Shown: positions 54,590 through 64,000 of the stretch, piece by piece | Position numbering within the stretch: the first letter of the stretch is position 1 | Layout: each line of letters opens with the position of its first letter | Assembly (NCBI GenBank): GCA_911728435.2 | Contig: OU452211.1 | Coordinates: 6,200,001 to 6,264,000, forward strand | Direction of reading: 5' to 3' | Origin: Apoderus coryli | Lineage: Eukaryota > Arthropoda > Insecta > Coleoptera > Attelabidae | DNA: 64,000 bases | Made by a program: the position numbers and the translations under genes | Notes under the pieces: generated by a model | Seen by the model: only the letters and a program-made list of their open reading frames with translations | What the model was told of the DNA's origin: nothing | The model's database searches: none

Positions 54590-55205
54590 GTACTGATCAA
54601 TACTGATATATGGAAGGATGCCAGAATTACGCCAGTGCTGAAGAAGGGTGATAACAACTTGATATCGAATTACGGTCCCATATCGATACTCTGCAATTCC
54701 TCTAAGCTTTTCGAGATAATTATCCATGAATATCTTTCTCAGCGGTTGGGAAGAAAATTGGCTAGTGAGCAACATGGTTTTATTGCCGGAAGATCATGTA
54801 CAACAAATTTGGCTGTTTTATCACACGACACATGTGTTGCCATTAACAATCGAGCGCAGCTGGATGTTATCTATACTGATAACTACTCTCGATACTCTCG
54901 AAGCTCCGAACGTGCGGATTGTCAGTTCCATTTGTGAATCTGTTTCAGTCCTATCTTATGAGTAGATCGCAGTTTGTTGAGTATGAAGGTTTTAAATCTT
55001 ACAGATTTACTCCCAAATCCGGGGATCTAACCTTGGTCCGCTACTCTTTTTAATATTTATAGATGACCTGCTCAAGGTCATTGGTGTCTCTAGACTTGCA
55101 TTTGCAGACGATCTTAAGTTATTCGCTGTGGTGGAATCTTTGAGTTATTGCGAAGCGTTGAAAGAATTTGAATATCGTGAATGACTGGTGTGGAATTAAT
55201 AACAA
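54590..55205 (+). pseudogene. Jockey-like RT fragment, fingers to motif C
   Basis: The plus strand gives WKDARITPVLKKGDNNLISN, YGPISILCNSSKLFEIII, SEQHGFIAGRSCTTNL and AQLDVIYTD (motif A, then broken). Next come LFQSYLMSRSQFVEYEGFKS in other frames, SNLGPLLFLIFIDDLLKVIG (motif B; 55015-55080) and LAFADDLKLF (motif C, about 55097). The sequence stops being LINE-like after about 55200, with no 3' UTR. It is the same family as 36219-38027. Confidence 0.8.
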
Positions 55206-57014
55206 CAACAAACCTCGTATCTATCGTAAAAATAAAAACATGGACATGAACCTACTTTTTTTTTTTTTTAGGAATTTTGCAATGAAAGTATCAATTTAAT
55301 CAGAAGATAGTTGAGCAGAAATAGTTCTCTATGTGAAAAACTTCCAATACGTAGTCTTTTAAAGAACAACTGAACATGAAACTTTAAACAAGCTAACTAA
55401 ACAAAAAGAGAAAAATCTCACGCGCGCCCAGTTTTTTTTCGGCCAACAAGATCACGTTATTTAAAAACTTTTTCCCCTGGTGATACCCACTTTTTCCAAC
55501 TTAAAGAGCGAAGAACACAGATAACTCAACTCCGTGAACCTTCTTTTCATCCAATGCTTGCACGTATTTTTTTTTGTGTTCAGGACGACTGAAAGATAGA
55601 CAGAGAAAGAAGGACGTGAAAACTTTTCTTTTCGTTTAAGGAAAACTTTTCAATGGCGGAATTCGATATGGAAAGTTTTACGTGTGGAGGACACACTTGT
55701 AATACCACTTAAAGGAATGAGACGAAATACGTAATAGGTTAAAGAAACGGAACCAATCAATCAATAACAACAAGTGTGTTGTGAATAACAGTACCACAAA
55801 TATAGGCTACAATACTTAACAAATCTTATTAATCTTGATTAATGGTAATAAATAATGATATAGATATTTGAAACATATACCGGCTGTCCCACCGGGAAGG
55901 GATTCGATCGATTATGGAGAAACTGCACTGTGGAACAATCTGAAAATCTGGTGTGGTACTTAGGTCGACGGGACCAATTCGGCTAAAATATTTTCAAGAA
56001 TCTAGCACTTCCGGTTATACCGGAAATGGGTGTCAACTTCCTAATTTCAAATACGACCCTATATAAATTATATATTTTTTTTATTCTCTTTGTAATTCTA
56101 AACATATTTCATACATAATATGTTCTACCTATCGCCAGCCGTTTTCGAAATATTTGAAACCTTATGTCAAAAATGACGTTTTCAGAATAAAGAATAATAA
56201 AAATTTTTTATTATATGGAAGCTTTAATAATTTAATTTGATAGAATATTCTAGGAGATATAGACCTACTTTAGCCGCCTACGTATATTTTTTTAATAAAT
56301 ATTAATACAGGGTATTTGAAAAAAAGTGTAAAAAACCAAATTGAAAAAAGTGCCATAAATCAAAGTTTTTAAATGGCAACCCCCCATTTTATATTTTTTT
56401 TATTTTTTTGCATCAAAAATAAGGGCCAGTTTATGAAAGGATGTCTATCCCAAAAGCTGATAGTTTTCAAAATATTGGCAATTTTACATTTTTCTATTAC
56501 AATAGTGATATGAATTTGAAATTTAATTGATTTTAGTTGACGATGATGGCTTTAGATAGCAAATAAATATGAGACTTGACAAAAATAATCAACAACTACG
56601 ACAAATTGTAGACATTAATTAGTAGTAATAATCATGGCGGGCGTATAAATTATACTAACGAATACTATCTAAATTTGTTTATATATTTATTTGCAAACTC
56701 TAATCCTTTTTTTTTTCGATTAATCATTAACCCAATACTTTTTCCAGTCACTGTAGTTATTTCTATTACTGTCGGTATCCTTTGGCAGGCATCATTTATT
56801 ATACGTCTTATATACGAGGGAGAAATGTATCAAAAAACGCTGCATTCGATGCCGTTTTATAATGTAAAGAGGGATGGGAACGGATGGCCTCGGTAGAATC
56901 GTTAAATTAATATATTTTAAATTGACTTTGGATATACTATACATACTTTTATTGTCGTGTATTTTAACACCCTTTCAAGTAGGTACTTAAAAAGCTAAAT
57001 AAATATAATTTTTA
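55206..57014. other. Non-coding, repeat-like
   Basis: 55870-56400 resembles generic insect mariner-MITE filler (CGGCTGTCCCACCGGGAAG near 55881, TACAGGGTATTTG at 56307), but no pair of ends was established. A 73-codon frame at 56675-56896 is not supported. Confidence 0.35.
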
Positions 57015-57090
57015 CAGTCTATTTTTTTACCCTTTTTCTACTATTTATGAACCTATGTAAACAAGTTTTTTATGCTGCATTTTCTATACA
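57015..57090. repeat. Solitary unit of the ~135-bp repeat
   Basis: ACCCTTTTTCTACTATTTAT, GAACCTATGTAAACAAG and TTATGCTGCATTTT match the first unit of the 16738-17410 array (TTTCTACTATTTACGAACGC, CTATGTAAACAAA, TTATGCTGCATG). Confidence 0.7.
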
Positions 57091-59561
57091 GGGTAATTCA
57101 TGATAGTTGCAACAAACAAAAACTGGAGATTCCTGGAAACAATTCAAGCATTTTTTGCCATTGAACTCATGTCCGCAAATGTTTCGTTATCGAGATACAG
57201 GGTGTCCAAATTTAGTGGTCAAATTAGCTTTTTTGTTCATTTCTCAAAAACTAGCTAACCGATTTTGACAAAATTTTACATGCATTTGAGGACCGAAAAC
57301 CTAAAACAATCTGCATTATTACGAGTTTCATTAACTGTCCATTGACGTAAATATAGGGGGCAGTTGGGTAAATTTCACATATAAATTAATTAAAGACAGC
57401 TTTGACAAGCTTCATTATTTTAAATTTTTACTTTTTTAAAAAGAGCAATTTATATGCTACAAAAAAGTTAATTACGTCGATGTTGTGGTTTCTACCACTT
57501 TTATGGAAACCGATCAATTGCAAGTTAATTATCGAATTTTTAAAAAATTTTACATGTATACCTAAAAAAGAGACGTTATTGCCTCCAGTGGCGTGCAGTG
57601 AAAATTGTTTGCCAATTACCTATTGGAAAACATTTTCTCCAATGCTGAATGAGAAAGATAAAAAAAATTCTAGATAAAATCAATGGCGAACATCATAGCA
57701 TTTTGAAAAATAAGAATTTTTAAGTTTTTAGCACTTCTTACCCAACTAAAATAGCTATGGATGTTACGCCACTGTAATACACACCTATCTTAAGGCTGTT
57801 TAATTGCATAGTATAATTTTATAGATTCGGTCTAATTAGATAATGATAATAATGGAGGCAATAACGTTCAATCAGTGGTTCAATCTTTTGTCGGGCGCAA
57901 GAAATCTCACTTTGTGAGAGTATGAGAAAGAATACCCATTCTCAAATGACATCCCGAAAAGGGGGATGCATGTAATTTGAGTTATAGCCAACTTTCGCAA
58001 AATTTGAGAAATTAATTTTTTTAGGATCAAAGATCAAATAGAACAGAATGACGGCCATGATTAAACTTGTTATGCCAGCGATGAAATAAATGAAGGTAAG
58101 CATTTTGGACAAATAGGTATAATTATTTTTTAAACATTAAAAGATGCTTTATTTTTATTTTTTTAAATAAAGGAAACTCGCCCTTATTTTAGCTTATACA
58201 TTGTATATATTTTCTTTTTTATTTTGCTTGGCTTGATTTATTTAAAAATCTCCTGGACGTGTTAATGGAATAATTTAGTATTTTGCTTCTAATTCCAGAC
58301 GGAGAAGGACGTTTCACGCCGGACGTCCCTTTTACTTACTGGATAAACAAAAATAATACAAACAGAAAAAATACGCAGCGGGACTGCGAGAAGGCTACCG
58401 TCGTAATTTTGTTTTTAAACCTAAACGAAGTATTAATCACGATTAGTTTAACTTGGTTTTGGATAAATAATGAGAAAGTAAGGTAGAATGAACGGTCTTG
58501 AGGCGGGAAAGATTAATAGTTTGAAAGTGACTTTTTAATCAACATGTTGGCTAACTTACAGGGTATCCACAAATCGTAGTTCAATCGGTCAAGATAGTTG
58601 GTATTCTTAAGATGTTATTGAACTACGTTCCAAAATTCAAATTTCTGTCTATCCAACCGACAAAATGGCGAATATTTTCCGGAGACCTGTTTTTTGGGCT
58701 AAAAATATTCAAAATAACTAGAAGTCGTAGAAATATGACAATATTATAGACTGATAGTTGCGCCACTGTTTACGAACACTACACATATTTTTCACTTTTG
58801 CCATAATTTGGAATTTAGCAAAAAAAAATGGTTTAAATATACTTTTAATTTGTGATGTGATTTTATAAGGCAAACTCGTACGAAAAGAAAGCGGAAAATA
58901 GTACACCATTGAAAGATGCTATCGATAGTGAAAATTAACAACAAAAAAATTACACTGTGCTTATTCATGAAATCCTTTCAGGAAATTGCCCACCAAATTA
59001 CTGTAGTTACACTCTATCTACGATGTGTTCCACGTCGACGGTTTCTTTTTTTTTTTGCACATTACGGCGTTACGCATTTATTACTCCTCCCAGCAGAATT
59101 TACCATTAAATTGAATTTAAATGGGCTATTTCACGGAAATCTGACGTTAAATGTATATTTAATAGTATAGAAAAAGTTCCATATGCCACCGCGTGTCGAA
59201 AAAGTTAATGTTATTTTTAACTGCAGTCCTTGCTAAATTATGTTCGAAGATTTATAAGATATTTTTATAAGTTATATTTTTATTATTTATAACTTAGTCT
59301 ACCACTGACAACAACTATTAATAAACAATTAATAGAATATTCTGACAGTCTCTAAATAAAACCAAAGTGTCATATTGACAGTTATTTTAACTTAAAAATA
59401 ATAATTTTATATAATTGATTAAAACAAATATGATGGTAAGTTCTTCTAAAATAAAAACCATGTGATATCTAACAAAACGTATGTTACCAGACTTCAATAA
59501 AATAATCGTTCGATGTATGCATAAAATTTCTCTGAGCTTTTCATTTTCTCACTGCTCGCCA
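57091..59561. other. Non-coding with several mariner-type ends
   Basis: TACAGGGTG-type motifs occur near 57085, 57196 and 58557. An inverted pair ACGTTATTGCCTCCA (57573-57587) and TGGAGGCAATAACGT (57853-57867) brackets ~265 bp that includes CAGTGGCGTG...TACGCCACTG. Frames at 57402-57677, 58283-58486 and 58916-59170 show no motif. Confidence 0.35.
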
Positions 59562-59599
59562 CTGATGATGAGACTGGTCTAGTCTCGAAACCTGTATGG
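59562..59599 (+). ncRNA. Hammerhead-ribozyme-like core
   Basis: CTGATGA (59562-59568), T, a 6-bp stem GAGACT/AGTCTC with loop GGTCT (59570-59586), then GAAA (59587-59590). CC-TGTAT-GG follows as a possible short stem III. This matches the CUGANGA-stemII-GAAA core exactly. The expected UH cleavage position after stem III reads CT, so stem III/cleavage is imperfect. Such short-stem hammerheads are known from Penelope-like retroelements. No Penelope protein was seen nearby. Confidence 0.45.
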
Positions 59600-59699
59600 C
59601 TAAAAAATATCTAAACTGTTTTCGTAGAGATTGGACTTTTATTTTCTATTATTGAAATTATTATAACTCCACTTAAGCATGGACTACTTTTTCAAATTA

Positions 59700-59940
59700 A
59701 AGAAAGAAAAAGTGTAAGGAATATTGAGAGAACATCTTTTGTTCTAACTTCTGATGAGTAGCAGAAGAAAGAAAGTATAAAACGAGAAGCTAAGAAAAAT
59801 AAACAAGAACAATTAAAGAAACGCAAAGAAGAACGTTTACAAAAACAAAACGCAAAGCGACAACTAAAAACGATTAAGGAAAAGCCAACAAAGAATAAGA
59901 TTAAGAAAAATATTATCATTACAGTGTTGATTTGCAAATA
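59700..59940 (+). pseudogene. Lysine/glutamate-rich coding remnant, perhaps DDE transposase tail
   Basis: One plus frame reads RKSVRNIERTSFVLTSDE, a stop, then QKKESIKREAKKNKQEQLKK, RKEERLQKQNAKRQ and LKTIKEKP. The (R)TSFVLTS(D/E)E followed by a charged coiled coil resembles tails of pogo/jerky-type transposases. A stop splits it. The assignment is weak. Confidence 0.35.
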
Positions 59941-60934
59941 TTTAACATTAACATTATACATATTTGAGATAAAATGAGAAATAATTAAATAATTGTAATC
60001 AATAATAATTAAACTTTTATTTTAACCTCTCAGCATGGTCTCGTCTCGAAAAGTTGAGACGAAACGAGACCACTCTCGAGTCTAGCGGCATCTCTATCAG
60101 TACATACTAGGAAAATTCCAGTTTTGCCAAGAAAGTCCCCTTCGCGAACAAACACGAACATAAGTTCTCGAAAAGGTTTATGTTGGGCACCAATTTAGAA
60201 ACACCCGCGATCTAACTGGATCAGGACAACTGGTGTATCCATCCTCTTCTGTATTGTTTTCCACAAATTTTTAATATAATCACATATTTTAATAATAAAA
60301 ATTAAACGAACCAGAAACTATAATAAAACAAACAATAATTACGTAAAACAAGAAAATCATTAATTATTTAATTTTTCCATTAAATTAAATTTTAAAATTA
60401 ATTCTATCTATAGCTATAAAGCGAGAGTATGCTGCTCAATAATATTTATGCAGCTGGTATAGTAGCGAGCAATCAATAATTTGGAATTTCCATCTAATAA
60501 CAATATAATACCATAGAATTTATATAATAAATTTGTGTAATATAATACTTTGTTATTATTATACAAGGGTGGTTTGATAAATAAGTGAATTTTTGGATTT
60601 TCCGCGCATGTTGATGAGAAATACCAAACAGCAGTTGTCAATTTTAAGTAAGTAACGCAAAGTTATTTCTCGTACTCTTCGAAAACGAATAAAATGGAAA
60701 GTGATGAGGATATAGTCATTTGCGGAAAAATAAATAGGAAAAATTACCAGCTTTCCTAAAGCGACTTTCGGACATGCCAAAAATTCTATCATGGGAACAG
60801 ATACAGCAGTTTTTTACGGAAACACCAGAAGATGACATCTATTTGATAACTAAGTAAGGTAATTTTAAAGTAAAACGTGAAAAAATTGAGGATATTTTGT
60901 TATTACTTTCAGATTGCTTTAATATTTGACGAAT
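59941..60934. other. Non-coding
   Basis: A short inverted sequence GGTCTCGTCTCG...GACGAAACGAGACC lies at 60037-60072. ACAAGGGTGGTTTGATAAAT (60563) looks like a mariner end. A frame beginning MESDEDIVICGKI (60691) is short and unrecognised. Confidence 0.3.
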
Positions 60935-60939
60935 TAATA

Positions 60940-61640
60940 ATAATGCTTTATTTGCCTACTTAACTATAGTTATTGGCATCGTCACAAAATTCAGTATAAT
61001 AAACTTAAACAAGTAAATATATACACAAGCAAATATACAAATAATAATACTCGTAATTAACAGTCCGTCAAGTTTACAATACAAACAGACTACATTAAAC
61101 ACGCAGACAAACACAAAAAATAAAATACTTTTAAGAACAATTTACAAACTGTAATTGAGATAATCAGCGGCTTTTACAACTCAGATTAAAATTTTCTATT
61201 ATTTAAAATTTCTTTAACTTGTCGAGGGAGGTAATTATAAAACCGAACAACCATAATATCAAACTGTCTGTGGGTCAGCGCTAATCTGTGCTGGGAAAGA
61301 GAAAAATTTTGTTTTTTTCGTGTGTTGTAAGCATGAAGATCCTTTTGCTTTACAGCAGAGCTGGAACAGTTAAAATGTTTAATTTTTTGCAAAAGAGGCT
61401 TGCAAGACTCTCTACATTTCGCCCCAAATATCACACGCACTGCGATTTTTTGAATCTTAAAGGTCTTCTGCCATTGCGACGCATTGCCCCAGAACAGTAT
61501 GCTATAACCAATCAGACACTGAAAACAACCTACGTATACAGTAGCATCGTTCCTTCCGACTGGCTTAGATCAACATTTGTAACGTTGCCAAAAAATGAGT
61601 CACTTCCTAAAAATATTCCTGAAGATCATCCATAAAAGAG
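60940..61640 (-). pseudogene. LINE ORF2 C-terminus and 3' end
   Basis: On the minus strand, GYSILFWGNASQWQKTFKIQ, KIAVRVIFGAKCRESCKPLL, NTRKKQNFSLSQHRLALTHR and VVRFYNYLPRQVKEIL lead to a stop at 61186. These are the YSI.FWG, (R)..FGAK...SCKPL and RLYN.LP..(V/I)K.I blocks of Jockey/CR1-type LINE C-termini. The 3' UTR ends near 60937 (minus strand GCAAATAAAGCATTATTATT). It probably belongs with the palm fragment at 62710-62985 on the other side of the RTE insertion. Confidence 0.75.
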
Positions 61641-62710
61641 GGTTTGGCACAAGAGAGGTCCTGTTTAGCATCCAGATGTTAGTTCAAAGATGCAGGCATG
61701 TTTCGATCCCTGTGCATGCCTGCTTCGTAGATTACGAGAAGACTTTCGACAAGGTGCAACATGAAATCCTTAAAGATATAGGCTTGGAAGATAGAGACCT
61801 CCAGATAATTGCAAATCTATACTGGAACCAAACCGCATACATCAAAGTAGACAATCAAATATCAGACGAAATACTAATCAAGACGGGTGTCCCGCAAGGC
61901 TGCTTCTTTTTAACATATACTCAAACAGAATATTTGAAAGTGCGTTAGAGGATTGCAGTGAGGGAATTTCCATTAATGGCGTAAACATTAACAATCTTCG
62001 CTACGCCGATGATACTGTTATAATCGCGGATTCACTGGAAGGCCTCCAGCTTTTACTTAATAAAGGGGCTATTGGGAGTGCAGAATTTGGATTAAACCTC
62101 AACACCAAAAAAATTAAATGGATGGCGATTAGTAAGAACCAAGTTGGAGGAGGTTCACTTCAGGTACAGAACCAACAAATCGAACGCGTCCAAACCTACT
62201 AATATCTGGGATGTCAGGTCAACGAGAGCTGGGAATTATCCCAGGCACGAATCTCCTGCATATTAATGCAATTCGTGCCTGAATTGAACAGGTCAGAGCA
62301 TCGTTTGGGAAAATGAGGTCAGTGTTGCGCTGCCGAAGTCTATCGCTGTTTGTTCGCACTCGAGTGCTACGTTGCTATGTATTCAACATTATTTACTATG
62401 GAATTGAGGCGTGGACTCTGACAGACGCCATGTGCAAAAAGCTAGAGGCTTTCGAAATGTGGACGTATCGACGGATATTAAGAATTTCATGGACGGACAG
62501 AGTGCGTGCTTAGAAGAATGTCAAAAGACCTCGAGGTCATGTTTACACTTAAAAAGCGAAAGTTAGAATACTTCGGACACATACTTAGGAATGATAGGTA
62601 CGAGCTTCTCAAGCTGATCATGGAGGGTAAACTTGAAGGCAAAAGAGGCCCTGGACGCCGAAGAATATCATGGTTAAGGAATTTGAGACAATGGTATAGT
62701 GAGACCACGG
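61641..62710 (+). pseudogene. RTE-type LINE reverse transcriptase, motif A to C-terminus
   Basis: The plus strand gives RGFGTREVLFSIQMLVQRCR, ACFVDYEKTFDKVQHEILKD (motif A), ILIKTGVPQGCFF (motif B) and INNLRYADDTVIIADSLEGL (motif C, YADD at 62002-62013). NLNTKKIKWMAISKN, LGCQVNESWELS, GIEAWTLTDAMCKKLEAFEM, YRRILRISWTDRVR and KRKLEYFGHILRNDRYELLK follow, then GKLEGKRGPGRRRISWLRNL. These are RTE-type motifs. Frameshifts fall near 61900, 62205 and 62510. It is 5'-truncated in the RT and ends without a clear tail near 62710. Confidence 0.85.
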
Positions 62711-62985
62711 CGAGTCTCTTTAAAAATACCACAGTGGGAAATCTTTCGGATGGGTCCATAAAAACACCAAAAAACTTGATGGAAGTGATATTACCATCGT
62801 CACCTGTCTTCAGTGTAAAATCCATCCTCTCTGTCTTGGTTTTACTAAGACACAGGCCGTTAGATGAAAACCAATTTTTAGCAATATCTAGTTTGGTCTG
62901 AATTAGGTTATTACAATTGATGGAAACCTGGAATATTGTGGTATCGTCTGCGTATTGTATTATCCCAGTATTTTTAAGATGAAAT
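62710..62985 (-). pseudogene. LINE RT scrap with motif C
   Basis: On the minus strand NTGIIQYADDTTIFQVSINC, NNLIQTKLDIAKNWFSSNGL, CLSKTKTERMDFTLKTGDDG and SIKFFGVFMDPSERF give motifs C, D and E of a Jockey/CR1-type RT (YADD at 62943-62954). It stops at the RTE boundary. The next part expected in such a protein (C-terminal region) is found in the same orientation at 61600-61186. Confidence 0.75.
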
Positions 62986-62989
62986 TATA

Positions 62990-63280
62990 CAGGATGTCCC
63001 ATAGGGAAAAAAATAATTTGCGTTACAGTACGTTTACGAAAAATTCTCATTTTTTCTTCAAATACCAAAAACAGAAAAGACTGCAAACAAGTGGTAGGAA
63101 TTCATGGGCATTGTTGCCAAATATTTGGCATCATTGAAACAAACGCTTATTTTGAGAGCCTTCAGGAATCTTATTAGAAGGAATTGAAAAATTAGAAACA
63201 CGACTAAATGTATCGAGCTAAATTGAGATCATGTAGAAAAATAATTGATTTTTTGCGAAAAAAAAATGGTTACGTTTAAA
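62990..63280 (+). pseudogene. mariner remnant: left end plus C-terminal scrap
   Basis: TATACAGGATGTCCCATAGG (62987-63006) looks like a mariner-type end. At 63120-63260 a frameshifted C-terminus reads ETNAYFESLQESY, LLEGIEKLETRLN, then KCIEL-like sequence. It parallels DATNDYFKSLQESYYLEEIE and TTKCIELKCDYIEN of the mariner at 39930-41270, and the 3' flank TTGATTTTTTGC.AAAAAAAATGGTTACG also matches. Most of the transposase is deleted. Confidence 0.65.
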
Positions 63281-63840
63281 TGACACGGACCACCCACGTA
63301 TTTTCAAAATATAATTTTAATATTGTAACAACAAATTGATATTTATAATATAATGGGGTTGGTATTTATTTTGTGCGCCTCATTCCAGTCATTTTGGACA
63401 CAATAAACTAAAACTGATTAATACACTTATATTTTGATTAAATCTACCTACAATTTTATTTGTCATTTAGCTAATGGATAATTTATGTTTTCATATACCG
63501 TGCGCTATAAATTAAACAATTTGGTTTTAGGTGTATTATTATTAATAGAATTTTATTTCATAGCTTATGATGGTATTGTTTTTGGAAACGCGTTCGGCAT
63601 GGTTACAAATCTCTGCCACTCAAAATAACTCTGTTGCAGAAATGCAAGAAGTGGACTGTATTTGCCTCTTTTTTGATTACATTATTTAAAGTTCTAACGG
63701 AAAAGAATAAAATGGCGCATCTAATAATAAATGGAGGCATTAGAAGGATTAGACCTACCTTTTCTCTTTGAGGGTCCTCTCTTCTATTCACACCAACACA
63801 GTTCTAAACACCAAGTTACGTAAAATACACAGCACACTGT
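63281..63840. other. Non-coding
   Basis: AT-rich; the short minus frame at 63603-63791 has no support. Confidence 0.3.
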
Positions 63841-64000
63841 TTTGTGTAGAAACTTACATAAGAAGCAATTGGATAGAAGAAGTTAGGCGTGCATTCCGGC
63901 GTCAGTTTAATAACAACAATAGGGGTACGCGCCAAATTGTAAAACTGTTAAGTTATGGGTTCGTCATTGGCGTGAAAATGGTTCTGTACAAAGTTTGCAG
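63841..64000 (+). pseudogene. mariner-like transposase N-terminal HTH (runs off right edge)
   Basis: The plus strand gives VETYIRSNWIEEVRRAFRRQ, FNNNNRGTR, then after one frameshift (about 63935) KTVKLWVRHWRENGSVQSLQ to the window end. RAFRR.F......R.TV..WV..WRE.GSV is the N-terminal helix-turn-helix pattern of mariner-like transposases. It is partial and frameshifted. The rest would lie outside the window. Confidence 0.7.

Noticed and set aside
1..64000. CRISPR arrays, bacterial operons, prophage or toxin systems
   Set aside because: No regularly spaced short repeats with unique spacers, no Shine-Dalgarno-led gene series and no such proteins were seen; the content is eukaryotic.

Overview
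The window is AT-rich eukaryotic DNA, almost certainly from an insect or a close arthropod. The evidence is the content: many non-LTR retrotransposons ending in (TAA/ATT)n tails, several mariner/Tc1-type transposases, hAT, pogo-like and Crypton-like remnants, and dozens of short TA-flanked CAGGGTG termini typical of arthropod mariner-derived elements. I found no complete host gene, rRNA, CRISPR array or bacterial-type operon. The window reads as an intergenic or intronic graveyard of nested transposable elements, nearly all broken by stops, frameshifts and deletions.

Layout. 0-8 kb: the N-terminus of a Crypton/KIAA1958-type protein runs off the left edge; then a tRNA-like fragment, a degenerate RTE-type LINE (minus), a 273-bp-arm inverted-repeat element, and a complete 318-bp hAT deletion derivative with its 8-bp target duplication. 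8-16.5 kb: a 5'-truncated LINE (plus), a foldback element, a second LINE (minus) with a long ATT microsatellite in its coding region, a third RT scrap and a dead mariner-like transposase. 16.7-22.5 kb: a ~135-bp tandem repeat, then a degenerate GGAGGCC-repeat domain present as two diverged copies with a mariner element (inverted termini recognisable) between them. 22.5-26 kb: two LINE fragments (minus). 26.5-28.6 kb: a 1.68-kb mariner with ~220-bp terminal repeats, sitting at the centre of an older palindrome. 31-38 kb: a LINE apparently inserted in a LINE, an R1-like scrap joined to a transposase scrap, and the best-preserved coding region of the window, a 602-codon reverse-transcriptase reading frame at 36.2-38.0 kb (minus). 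39-46 kb: a LINE 3' end, a mariner interrupted by a probable LTR-retrotransposon fragment, another mariner scrap, and a 1.41-kb pogo-like deletion derivative with subterminal repeats. 48-49.3 kb: a non-autonomous element with ~125-bp inverted arms. 52.5-55.2 kb: a LINE interrupted by a DD41D-type mariner-like transposase. 59.5-64 kb: a hammerhead-like core, an RTE-type LINE probably inserted into an older minus-strand LINE, and two more mariner scraps, one running off the right edge.

These genes do not work together as a pathway. The relationships are those of successive insertion, deletion and foldback rearrangement. Nothing here is convincing evidence of a new biological system. The items most worth a second look are the mariner-in-palindrome structure, the Crypton-like edge gene, the pogo-like element, the hammerhead-like cores and the dispersed ~135-bp and GGAGGCC repeats. 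Assignments rest on motif recognition by eye; no database search was run.
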